A stretch of DNA of 64,000 bases, from contig DJEW01000016.1 in assembly GCA_002431965.1 (NCBI GenBank), positions 300 through 64,299 on the forward strand. Direction: 5' to 3'. The stretch's first letter is position 1. Every line of letters begins with the position of its first letter. Source of the stretch: Clostridiales bacterium UBA5888. GTDB taxonomy: Bacteria; Bacillota; Clostridia; Oscillospirales; Oscillospiraceae. Shown here one piece after another: positions 34,086-42,560 of this stretch. The position numbers and the translations under genes were made by a program. A model generated the notes under the pieces. The model saw only the letters and a list, made by a program, of their open reading frames with translations. It was not told the origin of the DNA and ran no database searches.

Positions 34086-34131
34086 CCTCCGCTCTCATAG
34101 ACTCGTACAAACGAGAACATGGGAGCGGAGG
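34086..34131 (+). promoter_or_regulatory. Large hairpin pairing the spoIVA ribosome-binding site
   Basis: A 13-bp outer stem pairs 34086-34098 (CCTCCGCTCTCAT) with 34119-34131 (ATGGGAGCGGAGG). A 5-bp inner stem CTCGT/ACGAG (34102-34106, 34111-34115) has an ACAA loop. The last bases, GGAGG, are the Shine-Dalgarno for ATG 34142. Confidence 0.75.
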
Positions 34132-34141
34132 CTTTATCATT

Positions 34142-35620
34142 ATGACTGATACCAACATATATCGGGATATTGCGGCACGAACGAACGGGGCTTTCATGCT
34201 CGGCGTTGTCGGTCCTGTGCGCACGGGAAAATCCACCTTCATCAAGCGTTTTATGGAGAAGCTTGTCATACCTCAGATCGACAACACATACATGCGTGAG
34301 CGCGCAAAGGATGAGCTGCCGCAAAGCGGTTCCGGAAAGACTATCATGACGGCAGAGCCGAAGTTCGTCCCAGAGGACGCGGTGACGATAAGCATCGACG
34401 AGAGCACCGAGGTGTCCGTGCGCCTTGTAGACTGCGTAGGCTATATGGTTGACGGAGCTGCCGGACAGTTCGAGGACGGAGCGGAGCGGCTTGTCACAAC
34501 GCCCTGGTTCGACCATGAAGTGACGCTGACAGAAGCGGCTGAAAAGGGAACGCACAAAGTCATTGCCGAGCACTCGACAATTGGCATTGTTGTAACGTGC
34601 GACGGCAGCATATGTGACATCCCACGCGAGAGATACGCCGCACCGGAAGCACGTGTGATCAGCGAGCTTCAGCAGATAGGAAAGCCCTTTATCGTGCTCC
34701 TCAACAGCACCGACCCTCAGTCTGCATCGGCGCAGATACTCGCCGCAGATATTTCCGAGCAGTACGATGTCAGATGCATGTGCGTCAACTGCCTTGAACT
34801 GGATGAGACGGGTATTGCGGAAATCATCGGCTCTGTGCTGGAGGAATTCCCGATCAAGTCTATCGGCTTCTACCTGCCGGAATGGCTGGACGCGCTGCCG
34901 GATGACAACGCGCTCAAAACCGATATTTACGAAAAAATATGTGAATGCACTGCCGGCGCAGAGAAAATAAAGGACTGCGCAAGCGCGGCGGATAGACTGG
35001 CAGAGCAGGAAAATATCGGCAGCGTGAGAATAGACCGCCGCGATCTCGGATCGGGCGCGATAGGCGTGACAGTAGAGCTTCCGCGGTCTCTCTATTACCG
35101 GACTATCAGCGAACAGACTGGTATTGAGATCAAAAACGATGGCGACCTCATCTCCACGCTTGCAGAGATGAGCGAGGTAAAGCTTGATTATGACAAGCTC
35201 CGCACCGCGCTTGAGGATGTGCGCACGAAGGGATACGGCGTTGTAATGCCTGATTCCAGTCAGATGCAGCTTGAAGAGCCGCAGATTGTGCGTCAGGGCG
35301 GTAAGTACAGCGTGAAGCTCAAGGCGAGCGCGCCTGCGATACATATGCTGATGACAAATGTTGAGACGGAGGTCACGCCCGCGATAGGCAGCGAGACCGC
35401 ATCCGAAGACATTATAAACTTTCTTCTGCAGGGCTTTGACGGCGACGTTAACCGTATCTGGCAGTCGAATATCTTCGGCAAATCGCTCTACGACATAGCG
35501 GAGGAGGGGTTGACGAGCAAGATAGAGGGGCTTCCGGAGAGTGCGAAAGCAAAGCTTCAGGAGACCTTGCAGAGGATAATAAACGAGGGGAGCGGAGGGC
35601 TTATCTGTATCCTGCTCTGA
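34142..35620 (+). CDS. spoIVA: Stage IV sporulation protein A
   Basis: A 492-residue SpoIVA, the same length as I recall for Bacillus subtilis. It has an N-terminal TRAFAC-type ATPase with Walker A GPVRTGKSTFIKRF near residue 24, VRLVDCVGYMVDGA near 98 and a middle and C-terminal domain ending GLICILL. SpoIVA polymerises on the forespore surface using ATP as the base of the spore coat. This is direct evidence for endospore formation. It would be expected to be made in the mother cell under SigE; no clear promoter is seen, and a hairpin covers the ribosome-binding site. Confidence 0.95.
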   Translation: MTDTNIYRDIAARTNGAFMLGVVGPVRTGKSTFIKRFMEKLVIPQIDNTYMRERAKDELPQSGSGKTIMTAEPKFVPEDAVTISIDESTEVSVRLVDCVGYMVDGAAGQFEDGAERLVTTPWFDHEVTLTEAAEKGTHKVIAEHSTIGIVVTCDGSICDIPRERYAAPEARVISELQQIGKPFIVLLNSTDPQSASAQILAADISEQYDVRCMCVNCLELDETGIAEIIGSVLEEFPIKSIGFYLPEWLDALPDDNALKTDIYEKICECTAGAEKIKDCASAADRLAEQENIGSVRIDRRDLGSGAIGVTVELPRSLYYRTISEQTGIEIKNDGDLISTLAEMSEVKLDYDKLRTALEDVRTKGYGVVMPDSSQMQLEEPQIVRQGGKYSVKLKASAPAIHMLMTNVETEVTPAIGSETASEDIINFLLQGFDGDVNRIWQSNIFGKSLYDIAEEGLTSKIEGLPESAKAKLQETLQRIINEGSGGLICILL

Positions 35621-35672
35621 GCGGCATTATAATTGACTATAGCCGCGCGAGCATATATAATGAGGTGAATGA

Positions 35673-36398
35673 ATGTCAAGGTCCTTTTTGGTTATCAGCA
35701 AAAAGCAGGTCGTCGGTGCAGTGACAGCGCTGGCTGTGTTTGCTGCGCTCTCGGCGTTCGCTGCGAATTTTGACCGCACAAAAGCCGTGTCCACAGCCGC
35801 ACAGAATAACAAATATACCCTTGTGATAGACGCCGGGCACGGCGGCATCGACGGCGGAGCGATAGGCGCGGACGGTTCGCGCGAGAGCGACATCAACCTT
35901 GCCATCGCGCTGAGATTGCAGGCAGTTTCGTCATTTTGCGGACAGAACGCCGTCATGACGCGCACGGACGATGAAAGCCGAGCAGCCAACGCCCTTACAT
36001 ACAGTGAGCACGAGGAGCTTGTTTACCGCACGGATGTGGTCAAGGCTACGCCAAACCCGGTGCTTCTGAGCATACACCAGAACTTTTACCCCACGGCCCA
36101 GCCCAGCGGCGCTCAGGTACTCTATTCCGTAAACGGCAAGAGCGAGGCGTTAGGAAAGCTTATGCATCAAAATCTCGTCTCTGCGCTTGATCCGCAGAAC
36201 AGGCGCGTCGCCGAGCCGGATAAAAATAAGCTCTATATTCTTTCAAACGTTGATTGCCCGGCGATACTTGTAGAGTGCGGCTTTGTTTCCAATCATTCCG
36301 ATGTTACAAAGCTCACGGACAGCCGCTATCAGACCGCGCTGTCGACCGTGCTGTTGGCAACGTTCATTCAGTTCGAGAATTCAGCCCAATATACATAA
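35673..36398 (+). CDS. cwlD: N-acetylmuramoyl-L-alanine amidase, CwlD-like
   Basis: A 241-residue amidase_3 protein with an N-terminal signal/anchor (about 10-31). The zinc-binding motifs are IDAGHGGIDGGAIG near 51, ESDINLAIALRL near 70, LSIHQNFYPT near 128 and the catalytic LVECGFVSN near 200. CwlD makes muramic-delta-lactam in spore cortex; the gene's place next to spoIVA supports that role, though general amidases look alike. Confidence 0.85.
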   Translation: MSRSFLVISKKQVVGAVTALAVFAALSAFAANFDRTKAVSTAAQNNKYTLVIDAGHGGIDGGAIGADGSRESDINLAIALRLQAVSSFCGQNAVMTRTDDESRAANALTYSEHEELVYRTDVVKATPNPVLLSIHQNFYPTAQPSGAQVLYSVNGKSEALGKLMHQNLVSALDPQNRRVAEPDKNKLYILSNVDCPAILVECGFVSNHSDVTKLTDSRYQTALSTVLLATFIQFENSAQYT

Positions 36399-36414
36399 AT
36401 ACGAGGAATTTATT

Positions 36415-37788
36415 ATGGCAGCCAAACAAAAGACAATATACTGCTGTTCTGAATGTGGCAACGAGACTGCAAACTGGGCGGGCAAATGCCCTGCCTGCGG
36501 CGCATGGAACACACTCACAGAAGTCAGGCTCGACACATCCGGTACGCGCGGAAAATCAGCCGCGCGTACAGCGCGTAAAATCGTGAATGTAAAGAAAATG
36601 TCCGAGCTTGACATGACGGCGGAAATACGCTTTTCCACAGGCATATCGGAATTTGACCGCGTTCTCGGCGGAGGTGCGGTCGTCGGGGCGCTGGTGCTCG
36701 TCGGCGGCGCGCCCGGCATTGGCAAATCGACGCTGCTGCTGCAAATGTGCGGGAAAGTGGGCGGCAAACGCATTCTCTATGTCACCGGCGAAGAGAGCGA
36801 ACGTCAGCTCAAGCTGCGTGCTGTGCGCCTCGGCGTTGACGGTGGGGAGATATATGTGCTTGCGGAAACGGATATTGACAGCATCACTGCCTCCATTGAT
36901 GAGGTTCAGCCTGATATTGTTATCATCGATTCTATCCAGACCGTGTCCGATGCAGATATAAGCTCCGCCCCAGGCAGTATTACGCAGGTGCGCGAGTGCA
37001 CCATGCGCCTTATGCGCGTGACGAAGGAAAAGGGACTGACAATGTTTGTTGTGGGGCACATCAACAAAGAGGGAAGTATTGCCGGACCCAAGGTGCTGGA
37101 GCACATGGTCGACTGCGTGCTCTATTTCGAGGGAGAGCGCAGCACAAGCTTTCGTATCCTGCGCGCAGCAAAGAACCGCTTTGGCTCTACAAATGAAATA
37201 GGCGTGTTTGAAATGGTGGACAATGGGCTAAAGTGCGTGGATAATCCGTCAGAAATGCTGCTGTCCGGACGACCGGAGGACAGTCCCGGCACATGCGTCG
37301 CCTGCGTGGTTGAGGGCACGCGCCCGATACTCGCGGAGGTTCAGGCGCTGCTGTGTCCTTCCGGGTACAATGCAGCACGCCGCAGCAATGGAATCGACTA
37401 TAACCGCGCGGCGATGCTGCTGGCAGTGCTGGAAAAGCGCGGTGGGCTTCCGGTATCAAACTGCGATTCGTATATCAACGTCATCGGCGGGCTGTTTCTT
37501 GACGAGCCTGCTGCCGATCTCGCCACGATCCTTGCCATCGCGTCCAGTTACCTTGACCGTGCCCTCGGCGCTGACCTTGCAGCCATCGGCGAAGTCGGGC
37601 TGTCAGGTGAGATACGCTCCGTCAATGCGCTCAACCAGCGCCTTACAGAGATCTCGCGCCTCGGCTTCAAGCGCTGTGTTATTCCGGCGCATGTGCGCGG
37701 TGAGGTGAAGAGCTTTGAAGGGATGACGCTTATACCTGTAAACAATGTGCGCGAGGCGGTGCGCGCGGTGCTGGGCAAGAATGGCTGA
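36415..37788 (+). CDS. radA: DNA repair protein RadA
   Basis: A 457-residue protein. A C4 zinc finger (CSECGNETANWAGKCPAC, about 11-28) is followed by a RecA-like core with Walker A GGAPGIGKSTLLLQM near 99, the RadA signature KNRFGSTNEIGVFEM near 256 and a Lon-like C-terminal domain with ADLAAIGEVGLSGEIR near 385. RadA promotes branch migration. ATG 36415 follows ACGAGGAA; in-frame extension upstream lies in cwlD. It overlaps the next gene by 8 bp. Confidence 0.95.
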   Translation: MAAKQKTIYCCSECGNETANWAGKCPACGAWNTLTEVRLDTSGTRGKSAARTARKIVNVKKMSELDMTAEIRFSTGISEFDRVLGGGAVVGALVLVGGAPGIGKSTLLLQMCGKVGGKRILYVTGEESERQLKLRAVRLGVDGGEIYVLAETDIDSITASIDEVQPDIVIIDSIQTVSDADISSAPGSITQVRECTMRLMRVTKEKGLTMFVVGHINKEGSIAGPKVLEHMVDCVLYFEGERSTSFRILRAAKNRFGSTNEIGVFEMVDNGLKCVDNPSEMLLSGRPEDSPGTCVACVVEGTRPILAEVQALLCPSGYNAARRSNGIDYNRAAMLLAVLEKRGGLPVSNCDSYINVIGGLFLDEPAADLATILAIASSYLDRALGADLAAIGEVGLSGEIRSVNALNQRLTEISRLGFKRCVIPAHVRGEVKSFEGMTLIPVNNVREAVRAVLGKNG

Positions 37789-38548
37789 TTTTGTGCTGCG
37801 CGCGAACCTACCTGTGAGAGCGGAATGCGTTATTATTGGTGCAAAATATGCGCATTTACTGGCACAACCGCTGAAAAAGTGGGGAATTAAGCCTCTTTTC
37901 GTGCCAGATAATCCAAATATAGACGTTCGTCTGAGCGGACATGCCGATCTGTCAATTCTTCATGCGGGAGGGGAGAAGCTGTGGCTCTCACCATATCTGC
38001 AGGAGAGCGGGCTTGCCGCGCGGCTTGCGGAGTACGGCGCAGCACTGCATTATGCGGATATTGCCCAGAGCGCTGAGTATCCGCATGATGCGCAGCTGAA
38101 TATTGCCGCACTTGACAGCGTGTTTATATATAACCCCAAGGTTTCTTATGCGCCGGCGGTCGAGCATCTGACCGGGACGCAAAAGATGCTCGGCGTCGCT
38201 GTGCGTCAGGGCTATGCCAGATGTTCAGTGCTTGCTGTAGATGAGCGCTCCATCGTCACGCAGGATGCCGGCATTGCCCGCGCCGCTCGGAACGCCGGGC
38301 TGGATGTGCTGGTAATTTCAGCTGGGCACGTTGCACTTGACGGGTTTGAATACGGCTTTCTCGGCGGTGCAGGCTTCAAGCTCACTGCAGATACTATGGC
38401 GTTCACCGGATTGCTCGATATGCACCCGGAAAAGCCGCGAATACTTGCTTTTCTAACAGAGCGCGGTATTAACACAGTGTATTTGACGGATCTGCCGGTG
38501 TTCGATATCGGCAGCGCAATACCGATAACTGAGAAAAAACTCCTTTGA
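37781..38548 (+). CDS. DUF6873-type (GME fold) protein
   Basis: A 255-residue protein, overlapping radA by 8 bp. Visible features are FVPDNPNIDVRLSGHADLSI near residue 40, TQDAGIARAARNAGLDVLVI near 168, and the C-terminal TDLPVFDIGSAIPI. The GHAD, GF and GG patterns suggest the guanidino-modifying-enzyme (GME) fold, and I recall DUF6873 as the family in clostridia. Catalytic identity is not established. The stop codon lies inside the terminator shared with the convergent Xer gene, giving a C-terminus of KKLL. Confidence 0.65.
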   Translation: MADFVLRANLPVRAECVIIGAKYAHLLAQPLKKWGIKPLFVPDNPNIDVRLSGHADLSILHAGGEKLWLSPYLQESGLAARLAEYGAALHYADIAQSAEYPHDAQLNIAALDSVFIYNPKVSYAPAVEHLTGTQKMLGVAVRQGYARCSVLAVDERSIVTQDAGIARAARNAGLDVLVISAGHVALDGFEYGFLGGAGFKLTADTMAFTGLLDMHPEKPRILAFLTERGINTVYLTDLPVFDIGSAIPITEKKLL

Positions 38549-38570
38549 AATTACGTCAAAGGAGTTTTTT
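38534..38570. terminator. Bidirectional terminator carrying stop codons of both convergent genes
   Basis: AAAAAACTCCTTTGA at 38534-38548 pairs perfectly with TCAAAGGAGTTTTTT at 38556-38570. The TGA at 38546-38548 ends the plus gene and the TCA at 38556-38558 is the stop of the minus gene. Both proteins therefore end in KKLL. Confidence 0.93.
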
Positions 38571-39563
38571 CGAGTCGGTTTCAACGTCTTTTTTTGTCCT
38601 GCGTCCTATAGGGTTTGCCATAGCGGCCTCGTGGAGCTGGGCATTGTCGAGATGAGTGTATATCTGGGTTGTGTTGAGGCTGCTGTGCCCGAGAACCTCC
38701 TGCAGGGCGCGCGTGTCAACGCCATTTTTAAGCATGAGAGTAGCGGCGGTGTGACGCAGCTTGTGCGGGGAATAGCGCGATGCGTCCAAACCAGCTATAA
38801 GGAGTTTTTTATCCACCATCTGCTCGACACCGCGGCTTGTGATGCGGCGGTTGACACTGCTGATAAATAGAGCGTTTTTGTCCTCATCACGTATTTTCCC
38901 GGTGTCACGCACAGCCAGGTAGTCATCCAGCGCTTCACGGCAGCCGTCAGCGAAGAACACCACACGCTCCTTGTTGCCCTTGCCGAGAACCCGCACATGG
39001 TCATCATATATATCCGTAAGGTTTAATGACACAAGCTCAGATACACGCAGCCCGCACGTGAGAAACAGCATCAAGATTGCATAGTCTCTGTATTCAAATT
39101 TTCCCTCACATGCCGCCAACAGTTTCTCACATTCCGATTCTTCAAGATATTTGGGCAGTGACGCCTGCCGCTTCGGCATGTCCAGTTCCTGACATATATT
39201 TACTTCCAGCAGATGCCGTTTTGCAGTTAGATAGTTATAAAACGATTTTACAGACGACGTTCTGCGGCAGCGGCTGGCAGCGGAGAGGGAAGCGCCGCCC
39301 TCGGGAGAAAAGCTCTGATACCGGTACAGCTCTTCAATTTTAATTGTTTTGATAAAATCTATATCGACGTCTGTAATGTCTATCTCATTGAACGGCACAT
39401 CGGATGCGACAAGATGTCTGCGACGTTTGAGAAAACGAAAAAGAATTTTCAAGTCGGTGTAGTACGCAAAGACAGTCCGGTCGGAATGACCGCGCACGGT
39501 CGAGTGATATTCGAGAAACTCCATAAGTATGTCAGGAATATCATTGATCTGATCGAGATTCAT
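38556..39563 (-). CDS. Tyrosine recombinase, diverged XerC-like
   Basis: A 335-residue tyrosine recombinase, longer than XerD by about 40 residues, mostly in the N-terminal half. Catalytic residues: Arg in CGLRVSEL near 172, Lys in GKGNKERVV near 197, HKLRHTAATL near 268, GHSSLNTTQIYTH near 292 with the nucleophilic Tyr. It has its own promoter (39616-39644), and a dif-like site lies just upstream. It could be XerC, the partner of XerD at 28512, or a single-recombinase system. Confidence 0.85.
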   Translation of the reverse strand: MNLDQINDIPDILMEFLEYHSTVRGHSDRTVFAYYTDLKILFRFLKRRRHLVASDVPFNEIDITDVDIDFIKTIKIEELYRYQSFSPEGGASLSAASRCRRTSSVKSFYNYLTAKRHLLEVNICQELDMPKRQASLPKYLEESECEKLLAACEGKFEYRDYAILMLFLTCGLRVSELVSLNLTDIYDDHVRVLGKGNKERVVFFADGCREALDDYLAVRDTGKIRDEDKNALFISSVNRRITSRGVEQMVDKKLLIAGLDASRYSPHKLRHTAATLMLKNGVDTRALQEVLGHSSLNTTQIYTHLDNAQLHEAAMANPIGRRTKKDVETDSKKLL

Positions 39564-39615
39564 AAAAGACCTCCGTATCGGCAGCTATGCCGGTCAGTCT
39601 AAGGTTATTTACATA

Positions 39616-39644
39616 ATTATATGTCAACCGCATTAAAAAATCAA
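39616..39644 (-). promoter_or_regulatory. Sigma-A promoter for the XerC-like gene
   Basis: On the minus strand TTGATT (39644-39639) and TATAAT (39621-39616) are 17 bp apart. The dif-like palindrome starts 6 bp upstream of the -35 box. Confidence 0.75.
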
Positions 39645-39650
39645 GCGCAA

Positions 39651-39678
39651 ACTTCGTTAAATTGATATTATGCGAAGT
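39651..39678. other. 28-bp dif-like Xer recombination site
   Basis: The layout is 11 + 6 + 11: left arm ACTTCGTTAAA, centre TTGATA, right arm TTATGCGAAGT. The arms are inverted repeats at 8 of 11 positions. Against the B. subtilis dif sequence as I remember it, about 20 of 28 bases agree, including ACTTC on the left and ATTATG on the right. The palindrome extends outward as CAAACTTCG (39648-39656) and CGAAGTTTG (39673-39681). It may instead be an operator. Confidence 0.5.
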
Positions 39679-39764
39679 TTGATGCGCCAATCATCATAGA
39701 GCGCATTATGTTAATCTCATCCCTCTCTATGGTTGATTTCTTATTCTGCTATGTTTCTGTATAG

Positions 39765-39806
39765 AAAAACCATCCTGACTTATGTCGCCATAGATCCGGA
39801 TGGTTT
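39765..39806 (-). terminator. Terminator after the P-type ATPase-like gene
   Basis: On the minus strand AAACCATCC (39806-39798) pairs with GGATGGTTTTT (39775-39765). Confidence 0.75.
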
Positions 39807-39827
39807 ACTGTAATTATGCTGTAACTT

Positions 39828-41480
39828 TTAGCGCTGGCCTGTCTTGTACAGAAAAATGCGGATGAGCGACTCACTGGTGACGCGGATACTGTTGAGTATA
39901 GTTGCCACTGCCGCGACAGTGTCAATAAAGACGGCAAACCAGACACTGCACAAGCCGATAATGCTGAGGAAAACAAGAATGGCTTTTACAACGAATGCAA
40001 ACACTGCATTTTCTATTGCGATCTCACGCATGCGCCTGCATATCTGCACAGCAAACGGAAGATTCGCCAGATACTCCGGTGAAACAAGCACATCGGCGTA
40101 CTTTCCCCTGCGGTTTATGCGAATATCAACATCCGCGGCGCTGTGCGTTTCGATGCCGGAGGCATATACAAACAGCACCGAACCTTTGGCGCTCGTCTTT
40201 AGATCGGAGATTATGCGAAGCTTTTTCTCCGTGTCGCACTCGCCGTAGACCTCGGTGAAATCCATCTCATCGGCGATCCTCCGGCTTTCAGCGTTACCGT
40301 CCTCAGTCAGAAGAATGCATCGGCTGACGCCGGTCTCACGTAGCCCTATGACAAGCTCGTCCGCATCAGCGTTAAGCTGTGAATTGATAACTATTTTCCC
40401 GACATAGCGTCCGGCAACGGTCATAAAGAACGCCTGTCCGTCCTCTGTCGTGTCAGGCGGGAGCTTCACTCCCCTACCGACGAAAAGCTCGCGTGTGGCA
40501 AGAACAACGTGAGCATTTCCAATGTCTACCTCAACGCCATAGCCGGGAATATCGACGAAATTCTGGATGACATCAAGCCGGTAATCCTTTGTGTACACTC
40601 CTGCTATGGCACGCGCGACGGGTTGGTTGGAGTAGTACAGCGCGTGTGCGGCAAATGTAAGAAACGTATTGTCGTCTATTATATCCGATGTCAGATCGGT
40701 AAGCTTCGGGTTCTCATCGCAAAATACGCCTGCGCTGTCGAAAACGGCAATGTCGGTGTCAGCAGTGACTTCCATAAGGGCGGCGCTGTCAAAAACAACG
40801 CCGTGACGCGCGCTGAAACACATGCCGATTATGCCGGTGAGCGGCATGGAGATAATAACCGACATCGGCGTAGCAACGAGAACAATGGTCATGGCACGGT
40901 GGAGCGAGACACGGAAACTGTAATTTGTAATCAGCGGAAGCGCAATGGCATAGATAACGCTGAATATCATGGCATACTTGAGAACCGTGCCGGCACTGCT
41001 GCCCATGACTGATTCGATGTTCATAGAGCCTGCGCCGTCACGTAGCACAAGCTCAGTAATACGGTTGACAGTGGAATCGTCCTGATATTGCAGAAGCTCA
41101 AGCGCCGAGCGGCGCGTGCGTTCCTCGGCGTAGGCAATCAGCAGAAGACCGATCTGATACAGAATGACAAGCGCCGCTCCCTCATAGCCATAGCCGATGA
41201 TATAGGACAGCACCGTCACGATCACGACAATAAGCGGAGTGGAGAAGAAGTCTCTCTCTGACACGCTCGACAGCGCGTCAAGGGCAATGTCATAGCCCGC
41301 GACAACTGCCGACACGATAAGCATCAGAATACTGACAACGTCCGGGAGCGTGTCAATTATGAGTGACGCCGCAAAAATGACGGAGGCGACAATAAGTCTG
41401 ATGATAAGGATGGTATCATATGTGCCTGCTTCCCTGCCGCCGGCATGCCGCGCGTGGTCGGCATGGTCAGATCGACGCAT
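39828..41480 (-). CDS. P1B-type ATPase homologue lacking all catalytic motifs
   Basis: A 550-residue protein aligning by eye with ZntA/CadA-type metal ATPases: transmembrane helices near 25-115, then two more near 160-230, a HAD-like P domain and two C-terminal helices. Yet the key sites are changed. DKTGT is DSAGV (Asp248 kept, Lys and Thr lost), the membrane CPC is TPM (204-206), the N-domain HP is QP (286-287), TGDN is TEDGN, GDGxND is replaced by YASGIE (439-444), and most of the actuator domain with TGE is absent. It is an intact ORF following fba by 77 bp. Transport activity is unlikely; a regulatory or scaffold role is inference. Confidence 0.75.
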   Translation of the reverse strand: MRRSDHADHARHAGGREAGTYDTILIIRLIVASVIFAASLIIDTLPDVVSILMLIVSAVVAGYDIALDALSSVSERDFFSTPLIVVIVTVLSYIIGYGYEGAALVILYQIGLLLIAYAEERTRRSALELLQYQDDSTVNRITELVLRDGAGSMNIESVMGSSAGTVLKYAMIFSVIYAIALPLITNYSFRVSLHRAMTIVLVATPMSVIISMPLTGIIGMCFSARHGVVFDSAALMEVTADTDIAVFDSAGVFCDENPKLTDLTSDIIDDNTFLTFAAHALYYSNQPVARAIAGVYTKDYRLDVIQNFVDIPGYGVEVDIGNAHVVLATRELFVGRGVKLPPDTTEDGQAFFMTVAGRYVGKIVINSQLNADADELVIGLRETGVSRCILLTEDGNAESRRIADEMDFTEVYGECDTEKKLRIISDLKTSAKGSVLFVYASGIETHSAADVDIRINRRGKYADVLVSPEYLANLPFAVQICRRMREIAIENAVFAFVVKAILVFLSIIGLCSVWFAVFIDTVAAVATILNSIRVTSESLIRIFLYKTGQR

Positions 41481-41557
41481 ATTCTACTCCCCTCCCGCTT
41501 ATATCATGTTTTTATAACGCTATATTTTGTGCGATTTGCCGAATAATTATCAGAGCA

Positions 41558-42493
41558 TCAGGCCTTGCCGTCGCAGCCGAGGACATCAACGATCTTGTGC
41601 TTGACCATCTCCTTTATTGCGGTGCGAGCAGGGGCAAGGTACTGACGCGGGTCAAAGTGGTCGGGATGCTCGTTGAAGTACTTGCGGATACTTGCGGTCA
41701 TGGCAAGACGGAGGTCAGAGTCGATATTGATCTTGCAGACTGCCATGGATGCTGCCTTGCGGAGCTGATCCTCAGGAACGCCGATAGCGCCGGGCATATT
41801 GCCGCCGTTTTCGTTGATTATCTTCACAAACTCCTGAGGCACGGAGGAAGCGCCGTGGAGAACGATGGGGAAACCGGGAAGACGCTGCTCAACCTCCTGA
41901 AGGATATCGAATCTGAGGTGGGGATCAGTGCCGGGCTTGAACTTGTATGCGCCGTGGGAGGTGCCGATGGCGATGGCCAGAGAGTCGCATCCGGTGCGCT
42001 CAACGAACTCCTGAACGTCCTCAGGGCGGGTATAGGAGCTGTCCTCGGCAGAAACATTGACCTCATCCTCAATACCGGCAAGAGTGCCCAGCTCGGCCTC
42101 GACAACGACGCCGTGGTCATGTGCATACTCAACGACTTTGCGTGTGATGGCAATGTTCTCTTCAAATGGTTTGGAGGAAGCGTCTATCATGACGGAGGAG
42201 AAGCCGCCGTCAATGCAGGACTTGCACAGCTCAAAATCGCTGCCGTGATCAAGATGGAGGGCGATGGGCAGCCCGGTCTCAATAAGCGCGGCCTCAACGA
42301 GCTTGACAAGGTAAGTATGGTTGGCATAAGCGCGAGCGCCCTTGGAGACCTGAAGAATCAGAGGAGCGTTGCACTCCTTCGCGGCCTCGGTAATTCCCTG
42401 TACGATCTCCATGTTGTTCACATTGAACGCGCCGATCGCATAGCCGCCCTTATAGGCCTTCTCAAACATTTCTTTGGTAGTTACCAGTGGCAT
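41558..42493 (-). CDS. fba: Class II fructose-bisphosphate aldolase
   Basis: A 311-residue zinc-dependent aldolase. The metal and substrate residues are in HLDHGSDFELCKSCIDGGFSSVMIDAS near residue 79, EAELGTLAGIEDEV near 132, GTSHGAYKF near 178, LHGASSVP near 208 and INIDSDLR near 252. It splits fructose-1,6-bisphosphate. It is transcribed divergently from pfp, the preceding glycolytic step, and upstream of the ATPase-like gene. Confidence 0.95.
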   Translation of the reverse strand: MPLVTTKEMFEKAYKGGYAIGAFNVNNMEIVQGITEAAKECNAPLILQVSKGARAYANHTYLVKLVEAALIETGLPIALHLDHGSDFELCKSCIDGGFSSVMIDASSKPFEENIAITRKVVEYAHDHGVVVEAELGTLAGIEDEVNVSAEDSSYTRPEDVQEFVERTGCDSLAIAIGTSHGAYKFKPGTDPHLRFDILQEVEQRLPGFPIVLHGASSVPQEFVKIINENGGNMPGAIGVPEDQLRKAASMAVCKINIDSDLRLAMTASIRKYFNEHPDHFDPRQYLAPARTAIKEMVKHKIVDVLGCDGKA

Positions 42494-42560
42494 TTGTCAT
42501 AAATCTCCCTTGCATATTGATAATTTTGTACAATTAGCACATTTACAAAATTTCATTTAT

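Noticed and set aside
33494..35344. A 616-codon minus-strand frame opposite the Nif3-like gene and spoIVA
   Set aside because: Both plus-strand genes carry full family motifs. The antisense product has no recognisable features.
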